Shown here piece after piece: positions 1 to 13,102 of a stretch of 64,000 nucleotides of DNA. The notes below the pieces were generated by a model, which had not been told where the DNA came from, did no database searches, and saw only the letters and a program-made list of their open reading frames with translations. Source of the stretch: Eukaryota sp. TZLM1-RC (lineage: Eukaryota; Metamonada: BaSk clade); the NCBI GenBank assembly GCA_040285825.1, contig JAUPSS010000004.1, positions 2,274,550-2,338,549 on the forward strand, given 5' to 3'. The number at the start of each line of letters is the position of its first letter. Position 1 is the stretch's first letter. The position numbers were made by a program, and so were the translations under genes.

Positions 1-575
1 TTAAAAAAAATTCAAATAAAAAGTATATCAAATAATGCTCAAATTCAGGAAATTGTTACTAAAATTGATCAAAAATCATTTCAAAGGTAGACAAAACCTT
101 AAAAATTCCAATGAATTACCTGGTTTAAGCCTTTTTCAATTTTCATTATTGAAATTTAATCAGATGAATTATCATTCAGAATGTGAAAGAACAAAAAATG
201 TTTTGGAAAATCAGATCTAAGTTCATAAATGCTTTCTCTTTTCTTTTTTTTTCAAATACAGCAAACACATATTTTTAACACTAAAACTGAATATTCACCA
301 AAACATCAAGAACATCAATTCCTTTTGAGTGTACGATTTTTTTATTTATTTTACTCTATTTCTAACAATACCTGTGCTTTGGTTATCATTTCTGGAATGG
401 CTTTTGCAAACAGAAAAAACAAGTTTGTTGTACAGGAAGATTAAACTTCATTCCAATCATGCTCTTTCTTTTAAAAAAAGTGAGGACTCCTCGAATAAAT
501 TGATGCACTATACACCAAAGTTTGCAATTAGAAGCAGCAGCAACTGAGACCAGCTGTTATGTGATCAACACCACT
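1..575. other. no gene recognised (flank of RT-beta)
   Basis: AT-rich sequence with only short, low-complexity open frames. A frame that runs into the retrotransposon at 587 is flanking sequence read in phase with the element, because the target-site duplication at 576-586 marks the junction. I see no domain, RNA or repeat here. Confidence 0.5.
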
Positions 576-586
576 AAGTTGAGATA

Positions 587-2542
587 CATCTCCAATTTAG
601 ATTTTAAGACTGCTTTTAATTCTGTATCTCGTTCCTCCATTTTTCCTTTGCTGCGAAAGCATTTTCCTGAAGTTGAACCTTTCTATTCATTTTATGAAAA
701 ATCATCAACAATGTTCTATGAAAACTTTGACCTACTTTCTTCTTCAGGTGTTAAACAAGGCGATCTACTGGGTCCTTTTTTCTTTTGTCTGGCAATTCAT
801 CCATTAATGTGCGAATTAAAAAAATTCCCAGAAATAGATATTGTAGCATATATAAATGACATTTCAGTAATTGCTCCTATTACAATTCTGAAACAAATAG
901 CAACTTTTATTCAACAGAGTTATGAAGATATTGGTCTCTCATTGAATATTTCCAAATGTTTGATTATTGGCCATCAACCAATTGATTTTTTCATTCATGA
1001 TGTCAATGTCCCCTTTATCAATTATGATCAGTCTGGTTTTCGTTCTTTGGGTTGTTATCTCGGAAATATTGAAGAAGTCAGAAGACAACTTTCGACTATG
1101 TTGACTCAATTTGGAAATGAATTAGAATCAATAGAAAATTTAAATATTGAGAAACATTTGAAATTCTTTTTCCTAAAAATTTGTTATTCTGGAAAATTTA
1201 CTCAAATTTTGAGACCAACATCACCATCAACTTCTTTGGAGTTTTGTCGAATTTTTAATGAACAAAGAGCCAAATTTTTAGCAAAATTCTCAGAAATTGA
1301 TGCATCTCAGTTACGAAGCCACATTTTTTGTGGTACCAATTTTGGTGGTGTTGATTTTCTTAAATCAAGCTACCTTTGTAAAGCTGCCCTTATTGAAGGT
1401 GGTAAAAATTTTATTTATGAATTTGTGAGTCGTTTTCCTGAAAAAATTGATCTCATTGAAAATTGTGTCAGCTCTTATCTTATTTCTTTGCAACAGGAAA
1501 TTGAAACTCTTTCACCCAATATTTGAGCTAAATGTTTCCCCTATGATATTGTGGAACTTCCTTCAAGAAGCTTGCTCTCCTTACCACTGAGTTTTGCAAA
1601 ATTGCAGAAAAAAATCTTGAAAGTTTTAGAAAACTTGGATTATATTGTACGTCTTAGCTTGGCTAAGGAAAAAAATCCCGTTTTTGCAAACTTTTTGATT
1701 GATCTTGAAGACAGTTGTTCAAGTTGCCTAATCTCCCAAATTCCCAACATTTATGCCTTCTACTTAATGATCACCAATGGACCACTGCAATGAGAATGAG
1801 ATGTTTTCTATGGCCATGTTCATTACCAAATGATTAAATTTGTCGCTGCAAGAGTGTTGTTACGCTTTCCCATATTTTAAACTGTAAGTATTTTATAACT
1901 CATCGCTCAATTGTTCATGACTCAGTTCGTGATCAATTATATGCCATGTGCAAAAGTTTCAATATAGAGGCATTTATTGAGCCACTAGTACGTAAGCTGT
2001 CTTCAGATCAAACTGATGATTCCTTTGGTAAAAGAAGGGCAGATTTAGTAGCTCCAGGGATCGATGGTGTTCTCAATGTTGTAGATGTTGTCTCAGTTGA
2101 TGTTTGCAAAAATTCTGCTGCTCGTTTAGTGTATTCCGCTGATTCGCCGTTATCTAACGCCGAAAAACAGAAGATAAAAAAATATGAAGAACCTTTGGCA
2201 CAGTTAGGTAGAGTGGAACATGTGAAATATCAGTTTGTGCCGTTTGCAATTTCTCTTTTTGGCAATATTGGACCTTCAGAGTTGCACTTTTTGGAAAATT
2301 TTAAAAAAGTGTTACTGAATAGGTCTGGTAAAACAATGAACTCCACTTTCTGGTTAAATAGAATTGTTTTTTTGCATTTTCAAGTCTATTCCTACAATGA
2401 TTTCAAGGGCACTTTTAGCTATTGGTGTAGAATATGAACGTAATGCTGTGAGTAGGTTCAGTAATAGTGACGCTTGTTTGGAGGATATTGAATTCTAGAT
2501 GGTTATTTTTATCTCAATAAATATTCCAGTTTTTTAAAAAAA
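587..2542 (+). mobile_element. non-LTR retrotransposon RT-beta, 5'-truncated
   Basis: Seen: the coding sequence starts inside the reverse transcriptase at NLDFKTAFNSV, then SSGVKQGDLLGP, YINDI in place of the catalytic YMDD box (first Asp replaced by Asn), a thumb region, a C-terminal CxC/H/C finger (about 1840-1890) and a restriction-like endonuclease stretch with RRADLV and DVVSVDVC (about 2035-2110). It ends with CLEDIEF, a short 3' UTR containing AATAAA, and an A-run. The 11-bp direct repeat aagttgagata at 576-586 and 2543-2553 flanks it exactly. The ORF is broken by a TGA at about 1524 (TGG in relatives), a frameshift near 1793 and another near 2380. Inference: a dead copy inserted already truncated by incomplete reverse transcription. 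Confidence 0.88.
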
Positions 2543-2553
2543 AAGTTGAGATA

Positions 2554-2949
2554 ACAATCAGCTGTATTAGCTTTTGCTCTTTTCAGCAAAATGAAATGGG
2601 GTTTTACTTCTCTTTGGTGAAATCTACTCCTGTTAACTACAAACAGCAACAGTGACTACATCTACAACCTTAGCCACACCATCGGAGTCCGAAGTAATCA
2701 TTACAACGTTTTCTCAGATGTATACCCTACTAATGCAAAAAGATATTTTCGGATGGAAAAATTCTTTGATTGTAGCAGATTGTATTACAACGATATGCAG
2801 AGGCATGAGTAGTAGTGCATGAAATTCATAAATTTTGAATTTCAATTGGTCTTTCATTTAACCATCAGTTCAAAATCTGCAAGAAAGTGTAAAGGTTGGG
2901 AGCAAACAAAGCAAATAGAGAAATTACAAACGGATGCAGATTTTCATTT
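2554..2949. other. no gene recognised between RT-beta and the repeat array
   Basis: About 400 bp with no open frame that looks coding. It becomes T-rich to the right, where the poly(A)-like tail of the first array unit begins. Confidence 0.5.
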
Positions 2950-3301
2950 TTATTTTTTTATTTTTATTTTTATTTTTTTATTTTTATTTATTTATTTATT
3001 AAAAAAATAACAAAACATAACAAAACAAACTAAAACACATAAGAAACAAAATTCTCCAAACCAACTCTTGATGAATCCTGATACAGCTTGGACATCATTA
3101 AACTCAAGTACTTGGGAACACTTCTGTACAAAGCGAAAATGATGCGATTCTTCCATAAATTCCCTGCAAAATTCTTACCACTTGAACGACATAAATTACC
3201 AAAATCATTGATGAAATTCAAGGCGGATTGTCCAATGTTGCCAAAAATCGAAAAGGCAAAAGGAACAAACGAAAACTTTGAGTAAAGATTCTTATTTAAA
3301 T

Positions 3302-3554
3302 GTACCTTATTAATTTATTGAATTTGCACACTTGATTAAATTAAATCATAACTAATGGGACGACTATCATTAAACCAAGATTTCCTCTACAAAATCTTGA
3401 TTTGCTTGCTGTCTAGCTAAAGCTTCTCTAATTCGATTGAAAAACCGCGGTAATCTATTAATAATGGCAAATTGAATCCGTGAACGCCATAAAAAAATAT
3501 CAAATCTTTTCATTGTTTTTTCTTTCACCATTTTTTGGAAGTCATCCAAAAAAG
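3302..3554 (-). mobile_element. RT-epsilon 3' fragment inserted in the first array unit
   Basis: A 253-bp insert interrupts the leftmost unit. It matches the minus strand of the RT-epsilon 3' end (the gtcgtcccattagttatga and gtgtgcaaattcaataaa stretches also found at 20400 and 61390). The 13-bp direct repeat ttcttatttaaat at 3289-3301 and 3555-3567 flanks it exactly; the other array units carry only one copy of that sequence. It is an extreme 5' truncation carrying just the last codons and 3' UTR. Confidence 0.9.
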
Positions 3555-6500
3555 TTCTTATTTAAATCAATTAATATCTCAGTATATTTATCTCTCTTAC
3601 GATCTTCAGCCTTGTTTAAATGACCATTAGTACTAAGTAAAACATCATCGCGATAAATAAAAGCAAAGGGATCAACTGTAGTAAAATCAACAACAACTTG
3701 AGAGGAATCCGCAAAAGGAGCAATTAAATCACCTCGACGTGAATTAAACAGATTATTATCGCTATAATGCTTCAATAACGGTTCTACTTTGCAGCTAAAA
3801 TTGTAACACTTGAACATTTCATATGTCACATAACGAACGGCATTATGAAGAACTGACCGATATTGAAGGAATTTCTTACAACTCAATATGACGGAAATTG
3901 GCAGTTGGTTTTTCGTTACAAATACAAACATAATTATCCAAAAGACCACTTGGATACAGCCCCAATCTCAACCGCATGTTTTGTTTCCAAGCTTCATTTG
4001 TTAAGTGAAGACCAAATGGCCTTGGTTGCTGAGATATTAAACTAGTGCAGTTCTGGATGTCTGATAAAAAGGCAGCAAAGACGGGATTATTAATCTTAGT
4101 CACACTAAGTCGTTTAGAAAAATCCAGGTCTTCAAAACCAATTAGAACAGACTGCTGTAATTTCACAACAGCAAGATGAAGATTGGTAAAAGATCTCGAA
4201 TGTACAGAAGGCAAACTTCAAGGAAAACATTTATTCCACATATCAACAGGTAGTTCCTGTACCATGTTTTTACTTTTATTTTTATTTAAATTTTTTATTT
4301 ATTTATTTATTTTCTACGAAGAATCAAATAAAAACAAAACAAACTAAAACACATAAGAAACTAAATTCTCCACGCCAACTCTTGATGAATCCTTATAAAG
4401 TTTGTACATCATTAAACTCAAGTACTTGGGAACACTTCTGTGCAAAGCGAAAGTGATGCGATTCTTCCATAAATTCACTGCAAAATTCTTACCACTTGAA
4501 CGACATAAATTACCAAAATCATTGATGAAATTCAAGGCGGATTGTCCAATCTTGCCAAAAATCGAAAAGGCAAAAGGAACAACAAACGAAAACTTCGAGT
4601 AAAGATTCTTATTTAAATCATTTAATATCTCAGTATATTTATCTCTTTTACGATCTTCAGCCTTGTTTAAATGACCATTAGCACTAAGTAAAACATCATC
4701 ACGATAAATAAAAGCAAAGGGATCAACTGTAGTAAAATCAACAACAACTTGAGAGGAATCCGCAAAAGGAGCAATTAAATCACCTCGACGTGAATTAAAC
4801 AGATTATTATCGCTATAATGCTTCAACAACGGTTCTACTTTGCAACTAAAATTGTAACACTTGAACATTTCATATGTCACATAACGAACGGCATTATGAA
4901 GAACTGACCGATATTGAAGGAATTTCTTACAACTCAATATGACGGAAATTGGCAGTTGGTTTTTCGTTACAAATACAAACAGAATTATCCAAAAGACCAC
5001 TTGGATACAGCCCCAATCTCAACCGCATGTTTTGTTTCCAAGCTTCATTTGTTAAGTGAAGACCAAATGGCCTTGGTTGCTGAGATATTAAACTAGTGCA
5101 GTTCTGGATATCTGATAAAAAGGCAGCAAAGACGGGATTATTAATCTTAGTCACACTAAGTCGTTTAGAAAAATCCAGGTCTTCAAAACCAATTAGAACA
5201 GACTGCTGTAATTTCACAACAGCAAGATGAAGATTGGTAAAAGATCTCGAATGTACAGAAGGCAAACTTCAAGGAAAACACTTATTCCACATATCAACAG
5301 GTAGTTCCTGCACCATGTTTTTACTTTTATTTTTATTTAAATTTTTTATTTATTTATTTATTTTCTACGAGGAATCAAATAAAAACAAAACAAACTAAAA
5401 CACATAAGAAACTAAATTCTCCACGCCAACTCTTGATGAATCCTTATAAAGTTTGTACATCATTAAACTCAAGTACTTGGGAACACTTCTGTGCAAAGCG
5501 AAAGTGATTTGATTCTTCCATAAATTCCCTGCAAAATTCTTACCACTTGAACGACATAAATTACCAAAATCATTGATGAAATTCAAGGCGGATTGTCCAA
5601 TGTTGCCAAAAATCGAAAAGGCAAAAGGAACAAACGAAAACTTCGAGTAAAGATTCTTATTTAAATCAATTAACATCTCAGTATATTTATCTCTCTTACG
5701 ATTTTCAGCCTTGTTTAAATGACCATTAGTACTAAGTAAAACATCATCGCGATAAACAAAAGCAAAGGGATCAACTGTAGTAAAATCAACAACAACTTGA
5801 GAGGAATCCGCAAAAGGAGCAATTAAATCACCTCGACGTGAATTAAACAGATTATTATCGCTATAATGCTTCAACAACGGTTCTACTTTGCAACTAAAAT
5901 TGTAACACTTGAACATTTCATATGTCACATAACGAACGGCATTATGAAGAACTGACCGATATTGAAGGAATTTCTTACAACTCAATATGAGGGAAATTGG
6001 CAGTTGGTTTTTCGTTACAAATACAAACAGAATTATCCAAAAGACCACTTGGATACAGCCCCAATCTCAACCGCATGTTTTGTTTCCAAGCTTCATTTGT
6101 TAAGTGAAGACCAAATGGCCTTGGTTGCTGAGATATTAAACTAGTGCAGTTCTGGATGTCTGATAAAAAGGCAGCAAAGACGGGATTATTAATCTTAGTC
6201 ACACTAAGTCGTTTAGAAAAATCCAGGTCTTCAAAACCAATTAGAACAGACTGCTGTAATTTCACAACAGCAAGATGAAGATTGGTAAAAGATCTCGAAT
6301 GTACAGAAGGCAAACTTCAAGGAAAACATTTATTCCACATATCAACAGGTAGTTCCTGTACCATGTTTTTACTTTTATTTTTATTTAAATTTTTTATTTA
6401 TTTATTTATTTTCTACGAAGAATCAAATAAAAACAAAACAAACTAAAACACATAAGAAACTAAATTCTCCACGCCAACTCTTGATGAATCCTTATAAAGT

Positions 6501-9500
6501 TTGGACATCATTAAACTCAAGTACTTGGGAACACTTCTGTACAAAGCGAAAATGATACGATTCTTCCATAAATTCCCTGCAAAATTCTTACCACTTGAAC
6601 GACATAAATTACCAAAATCATTGATAAAATTCAAGGCGGACTGTCCAATGTTGCCAAAAATCGAAAAGGCAAAAGGAACAAACGAAAACTTCGAGTAAAG
6701 ATTCTTATTTAAATCATTTAATATCTCAGTATATTTATCTCTTTTACGATCTTCAGCCTTGTTTAAATGACCATTAGCACTAAGTAAAACATCATCACGA
6801 TAAATAAAAGCAAAGGGATCAACTGTAGTAAAATCAACAACAACTTGAGAGGAATCCGCAAAAGGAGCAATTAAATCACCTCGACGTGAATTAAACAGAT
6901 TATTATCGCTATAATGCTTCAACAACGGTTCTACTTTGCAACTAAAATTGTAACACTTGAACATTTCATATGTCACATAACGAACGGCATTATGAAGAAC
7001 TGACCGATATTGAAGGAATTTCTTACATCTCAATATGACGGAAATTGGCAGTTGGTTTTTCGTTACAAATACAAACAGAATTATCCAAAAGACCACTTGG
7101 ATACAGCCTCAATCTCAACCGCATGTTTTGTTTCCAAGCTTCATTTGTTAAGTGAAGACCAAATGGCCTTGGTTGCTGAGATATTAAACTAGTGCAGTTC
7201 TGGATATCTGATAAAAAGGCAGCAAAGACGGGATTATTAATCTTAGTCACACTAAGTTGTTTAGAAAAATCCAGGTCTTCAAAACCAATTAGAACAGACT
7301 GCTGTAATTTCACAACAGCAAGATGAAGATTGGTAAAAGATCTCGAATGTACAGAAGGCAAACTTCAAGGAAAACACTTATTCCACATATCAACAGGTAG
7401 TTCCTGCACCATGTTTTTACTTTTATTTTTATTTAAATTTTTTATTTATTTATTTATTTTCTACGAAGAATCAAATAAAAACAAAACAAACTAAAACACA
7501 TAAGAAACTAAATTCTCCACGCCAACTCTTGATGAATCCTTATAAAGTTTGTACATCATTAAACTCAAGTACTTGGGAACACTTCTGTGCAAAGCGAAAG
7601 TGATGCGATTCTTCCATAAATTCCCTGCAAAATTCTTACCACTTGAACGACATAAATTACCAAAATCATTGATGAAATTCAAGGCGGATTGTCCAATGTT
7701 GCCAAAAATCGAAAAGGCAAAAGGAACAAACGAAAACTTCGAGTAAAGATTCTTATTTAAATCAATTAATATCTCAGTATATTTATCTCTCTTACGATTT
7801 TCAGCCTTGTTTAAATGACCATTAGTACTAAGTAAAACATCATCGCGATAAACAAAAGCAAAGGGATCAACTGTAGTGAAATCAACAACAACTTGAGAGG
7901 AATCCACAAAAGGAGCAATTAAATCGCCTCGACGTGAATTAAACAGATTATTATCGCTATAATGCTTCAACAACGGTTCTACTTTGCAACTAAAATTGTA
8001 ACACTTGAACATTTCATATGTCACATAACGAACGGCATTATGAAGAACTGACCGATATTGAAGGAATTTCTTACAACTCAATATGACGGAAATTGGCAGT
8101 TGGTTTTTCGTTACAAATACAAACAGAATTATCCAAAAGACCACTTGGATACAGCCCCAATCTCAACCGCATGTTTTGTTTCCAAGCTTCATTTGTTAAG
8201 TGAAGACCAAATGGCCTTGGTTGCTGAGATATTAAACTAGTGCAGTTCTGGATGTCTGATAAAAAGGCAGCAAAGACGGGATTATTAATCTTAGTCACAC
8301 TAAGTCGTTTAGAAAAATCCAGGTCTTCAAAACCAATTAGAACAGACTGCTGTAATTTCACAACAGCAAGATGAAGATTGGTAAAAGATCTCGAATGTAC
8401 AGAAGGCAAACTTCAAGGAAAACATTTATTCCACATATCAACAGGTAGTTCCTGTACCATGTTTTTACTTTTATTTTTATTTAAATTTTTTATTTATTTA
8501 TTTATTTTCTACGAAGAATCAAATAAAAACAAAACAAACTAAAACACATAAGAAACTAAATTCTCCACGCCAACTCTTGATGAATCCTTATAAAGTTTGT
8601 ACATCATTAAACTCAAGTACTTGGGAACACTTCTGCACAAAGCGAAAATGATGCGATTCTTCCATAAATTCCCTGCAAAATTCTTACCACTTGAACGACA
8701 TAAATTACCAAAATCATTGATAAAATTCAAGGCGGACTGTCCAACGTTGCCAAAAATCGAAAAGGCAAAAGGAACAAACGAAAACTTCGAGTAAAGATTC
8801 TTATTTAAATCATTTAATATCTCAGTATATTTATCTCTTTTACGATCTTCAGCCTTGTTTAAATGACCATTAGCACTAAGTAAAACATCATCACGATAAA
8901 TAAAAGCAAAGGGATCAACTGTAGTAAAATCAACAACAACTTGAGAGGAATCCGCAAAAGGAGCAATTAAATCACCTCGACGTGAATTAAACAGATTATT
9001 ATCGCTATAATGCTTCAACAACGGTTCTACTTTGCAACTAAAATTGTAACACTTGAACATTTCATATGTCACATAACGAACGGCATTATGAAGAACTGAC
9101 CGATATTGAAGGAATTTCTTACAACTCAATATGACGGAAATTGGCAGTTGGTTTTTCGTTACAAATACAAACAGAATTATCCAAAAGACCACTTGGATAC
9201 AGCCCCAATCTCAACCGCATGTTTTGTTTCCAAGCTTCATTTGTTAAGTGAAGACCAAATGGCCTTGGTTGCTGAGATATTAAACTAGTGCAGTTCTGGA
9301 TATCTGATAAAAAGGCAGCAAAGACGGGATTATTAATCTTAGTCACACTAAGTCGTTTAGAAAAATCCAGGTCTTCAAAACCAATTAGAACAGACTGCTG
9401 TAATTTCACAACAGCAAGATGAAGATTGGTAAAAGATCTCGAATGTACAGAAGGCAAACTTCAAGGAAAACACTTATTCCACATATCAACAGGTAGTTCC

Positions 9501-10634
9501 TGCACCATGTTTTTACTTTTATTTTTATTTAAATTTTTTATTTATTTATTTATTTTCTACGAAGAATCAAATAAAAACAAAACAAACTAAAACACATAAG
9601 AAACTAAATTCTCCACGCCAACTCTTGATGAATCCTTATAAAGTTTGTACATCATTAAACTCAAGTACTTGGGAACACTTCTGTGCAAAGCGAAAGTGAT
9701 TTGATTCTTCCATAAATTCCCTGCAAAATTCTTACCACTTGAACGACATAAATTACCAAAATCATTGATGAAATTCAAGGCGGATTGTCCAATGTTGCCA
9801 AAAATCGAAAAGGCAAAAGGAACAAACGAAAACTTCGAGTAAAGATTCTTATTTAAATCAATTAATATCTCAGTATATTTATCTCTCTTACGATTTTCAG
9901 CCTTGTTTAAATGACCATTAGTACTAAGTAAAACATCATCGCGATAAACAAAAGCAAAGGGATCAACTGTAGTAAAATCAACAACAACTTGAGAGGAATC
10001 CGCAAAAGGAGCAATTAAATCACCTCGACGTGAATTAAACAGATTATTATCGCTATAATGCTTCAACAACGGTTCTACTTTGCAACTAAAATTGTAACAC
10101 TTGAACATTTCATATGTCACATAACGAACGGCATTATGAAGAACTGACCGATATTGAAGGAATTTCTTACAACTCAATATGACGGAAATTGGCAGTTGGT
10201 TTTTCGTTACAAATACAAACAGAATTATCCAAAAGACCACTTGGATACAGCCCCAATCTCAACCGCATGTTTTGTTTCCAAGCTTCATTTGTTAAGTGAA
10301 GACCAAATGGCCTTGGTTGCTGAGATATTAAACTAGTGCAGTTCTGGATGTCTGATAAAAAGGCAGCAAAGACGGGATTATTAATCTTAGTCACACTAAG
10401 TCGTTTAGAAAAATCCAGGTCTTCAAAACCAATTAGAACAGACTGCTGTAATTTCACAACAGCAAGATGAAGATTGGTAAAAGATCTCGAATGTACAGAA
10501 GGCAAACTTCAAGGAAAACATTTATTCCACATATCAACAGGTAGTTCCTGTACCATGTTTTTACTTTTATTTTTATTTAAATTTTTTATTTATTTATTTA
10601 TTTTCTACGAAGAATCAAATAAAAACAAAACAAA

Positions 10635-11606
10635 CTAAAACACATAAGAAACTAAATTCTCCACGCCAACTCTTGATGAATCCTTATAAAGTTTGGACAT
10701 CATTAAACTCAAGTACTTGGGAACACTTCTGTACAAAGCGAAAATGATACGATTCTTCCATAAATTCCCTGCAAAATTCTTACCACTTGAACGACATAAA
10801 TTACCAAAATCATTGATAAAATTCAAGGCGGACTGTCCAATGTTGCCAAAAATCGAAAAGGCAAAAGGAACAAACGAAAACTTCGAGTAAAGATTCTTAT
10901 TTAAATCATTTAATATCTCAGTATATTTATCTCTCTTACGATCTTCAGCCTTGTTTAAATGACCATTAGTACTAAGTAAAACATCATCACGATAAACAAA
11001 AGCAAAGGGATCAACTGTAGTGAAATCAACAACAACTTGAGAGGAATCCACAAAAGGAGCAATTAAATCACCTCGACGTGAATTAAACAGATTATTATCA
11101 CTATAATGCTTCAACAACGGTTCTACTTTGCAACTAAAATTGTAACACTTGAACATCTCATATGTCACATCACGAACGGCATTATGAAGAACTGACCGAT
11201 ATTGAAGGAATTTCTTACAACTAACAATATGACGGAAATTGGCAGTAGGTTTTTCGTTACAAATACAAACAGAATTATCCAAAAGACCACTTGGATACAG
11301 CCCCAATCTCAACCGCATGTTTTGTTTCCAAGCTTCATTTGTTAAGTGAAGACCAAATGGCCTTGGTTGCTGAGATATTAAACTAGTGCAGTTCTGAATG
11401 TCTGATAAAAAGGCAGCAAAGACGGGATTATTAATCTTAGTCACACTAAGTCGTTTAGAAAAATCCAGGTCTTCAAAACCAATTAGAACAGACTTCTGTA
11501 ATTTCACAACAGCAAGATGAAGATTGGTAAAAGATCTCGAAGGTACAGAAGGCAAACTTGAAGGAAAACACTTATTCCACATATCAACAGGTAGTTCCTG
11601 CACCAT
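10635..11606 (-). pseudogene. array unit 7: only unit with an uninterrupted RT-gamma C-terminal frame
   Basis: 323 codons are open from MVQELPVDMW to VSYVF. The other units share an in-frame TGA (FP-stop-SL, where this unit has FPSSLPS) and a 2-base deletion that shifts frame after the CICNEKPTANF finger region. This unit has both lesions absent (cttgaagg instead of cttcaagg; ctaacaatatg instead of ctcaatatg). It encodes the finger and endonuclease-like region of the element but no reverse transcriptase, so it is not a complete element. It may preserve the ancestral unit or have been repaired by gene conversion from a source copy. Confidence 0.75.
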
Positions 11607-12217
11607 GTTTTTACTTTTATTTTTATTTAAATTTTTTATTTATTTATTTATTTTCTACGAAGAATCAAATAAAAACAAAACAAACTAAAACACATAAGAA
11701 ACTAAATTCTCCACGCCAACTCTTGATGAATCCTTATAAAGTTTGTACATCATTAAACTCAAGTACTTGGGAACACTTCTGTGCAAAGCGAAAGTGATGC
11801 GATTCTTCCATAAATTCCCTGCAAAATTCTTACCACTTGAACGACATAAATTACCAAAATCATTGATGAAATTCAAGGCGGATTGTCCAATGTTGCCAAA
11901 AATCGAAAAGGCAAAAGGAACAAACGAAAACTTCGAGTAAAGATTCTTATTTAAATCAATTAATATCTCAGTATATTTATCTCTCTTACGATTTTCAGCC
12001 TTGTTTAAATGACCATTAGTACTAAGTAAAACATCATCGCGATAAACAAAAGCAAAGGGATCAACTGTAGTGAAATCAACAACAACTTGAGAGGAATCCA
12101 CAAAAGGAGCAATTAAATCGCCTCGACGTGAATTAAACAGATTATCATCACTATAATGCTTCAACAAAGGTTCTACTTTGCAACTATATTATATTATTTT
12201 TATTTATATTTCTTTAA

Positions 12218-13102
12218 ATGACTGAACGATCCTCTTGGACCCAAAACGGTATCTTCTCGCCTACTCCAAACTCTTCTGGATCAGCAAGACTTGCTTTAAC
12301 TGTTGATCCTCCATCCACAGATAGTACTCCACCCGTCACCCCACAACTCCACAGACCAACTTGGCAACCCTCACCTCGCTCACATCTCCCAAAACACAAA
12401 CCTCCATGCTCACCACGACGATCTGTTAAACCTAGAACCATTCGCTCCAAAGCAACCTCTACTTGCACCACATCTCCTAATTTGTCATCCTTCATCTCTT
12501 CTGTCTATAGTTCTTCTCCCAGCGATTCATCCTCATTACACACCCTTGACATTCAACGCTGTACTTCTGCTTCGCTCACGGCATCTCTATCCAAGCTAGA
12601 GACTGTTTCTGAGGAGGTTTACGGCAATTTATTAGATGTGGCCTCTGAATTTGACAAGATTCAGCAGGGAGGAAGACTTGTTTATCAGTTTGTAGAAGTG
12701 AAAAGTTTGGCAGACAGTGGAGCATCCCATCATTGCAGTATTTTCATTTCAAAATATTTGACAATTTTTAATGAATTCAAAGAATTGATTTCTTTTGATG
12801 AAGCCATACCCCATGTTATTCCGACAGAAGGTACAGAGAGTTTAATGATTACGCCTAATTTAAGTCAATCTGATACTGTTTTTATTAATATAATTAAGGA
12901 AATGCAAGAATGGTTTAGTCTTTATTTAATCTATTCTCTTAAAAACACCGGTGAGTATTTATCAGGGTTTAACAAAACAAAGAATATAATAAATCAATTA
13001 GGAGGATTAAAAAAGTGGGTGGAGAATAGTCGACAATTTAGTAATATTTCTATTAATAAAATAATAGAATGTATTGAGGAAATAGAATCAAGAATAGTGT
13101 GA
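12218..13102 (+). CDS. uncharacterised Ser/Pro-rich protein, 294 aa
   Basis: A single uninterrupted frame begins with ATG 30 bp outside the repeat array. Residues 1-130 are rich in Ser, Pro and Thr with clustered basic residues and look disordered. From about residue 130 the sequence becomes more ordered, with a predicted helical stretch (KLETVSEEVYGNLLDVASEF), a GASHHCSIF segment and a C-terminal helical part ending IIECIEEIESRIV. I do not recognise the family. The C-G usage of the N-terminal half is higher than in the neighbouring retrotransposon debris, as in the recognised host genes. It converges on the CEP78-like gene with 119 bp between stops. Function unknown. Confidence 0.6.
   Translation: MTERSSWTQNGIFSPTPNSSGSARLALTVDPPSTDSTPPVTPQLHRPTWQPSPRSHLPKHKPPCSPRRSVKPRTIRSKATSTCTTSPNLSSFISSVYSSSPSDSSSLHTLDIQRCTSASLTASLSKLETVSEEVYGNLLDVASEFDKIQQGGRLVYQFVEVKSLADSGASHHCSIFISKYLTIFNEFKELISFDEAIPHVIPTEGTESLMITPNLSQSDTVFINIIKEMQEWFSLYLIYSLKNTGEYLSGFNKTKNIINQLGGLKKWVENSRQFSNISINKIIECIEEIESRIV

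Larger units (their letters stand above)
2950..12187 (-). repeat. tandem array of ~1,048-bp RT-gamma 3' fragments with higher-order structure
   Basis: Eight complete units and one partial unit lie head to tail on the minus strand. Junctions (the accatg motif that opens each unit) end near 4266, 5317, 6365, 7413, 8461, 9509, 10557 and 11606, giving spacings of 1051, then 1048 repeatedly, then about 1049. Each unit starts at MVQELPVDMWNKCFP and runs through the CxC-H-C finger (CICNE...), the endonuclease segment (RRGDLIAPF, VVVDFTTVDPF) and VSYVF-stop, then an ATTT/TTTA-rich tail that abuts the next unit. All units are truncated at the same 5' base, so they descend from one truncated insertion by tandem duplication. 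Marker bases alternate between odd and even units (gatgtc/gatatc, tgtacc/tgcacc, TNG..EN/ANG..ED) and some recur every fourth unit. Confidence 0.92.

Noticed and set aside
522-586. N-terminal extension of RT-beta reading MQLEAAATETS
   Set aside because: The 11-bp duplication at 576-586 shows that this is flanking DNA that happens to be in frame.
2940-3010. T-rich tract as a regulatory or telomeric repeat
   Set aside because: It is the poly(A)-like tail of an array unit on the minus strand, present between all units; no TTAGGG-type repeat.
3088-11940. Plus-strand frames of 60-65 codons repeated in each array unit
   Set aside because: They are shadows of the minus-strand RT-gamma coding sequence; their repetition follows the array period and they have no independent start context or family.
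2950-12187. CRISPR-like or rDNA-like tandem array
   Set aside because: Repeats are over 1 kb, coding-derived and without spacers; no rRNA sequence is present.
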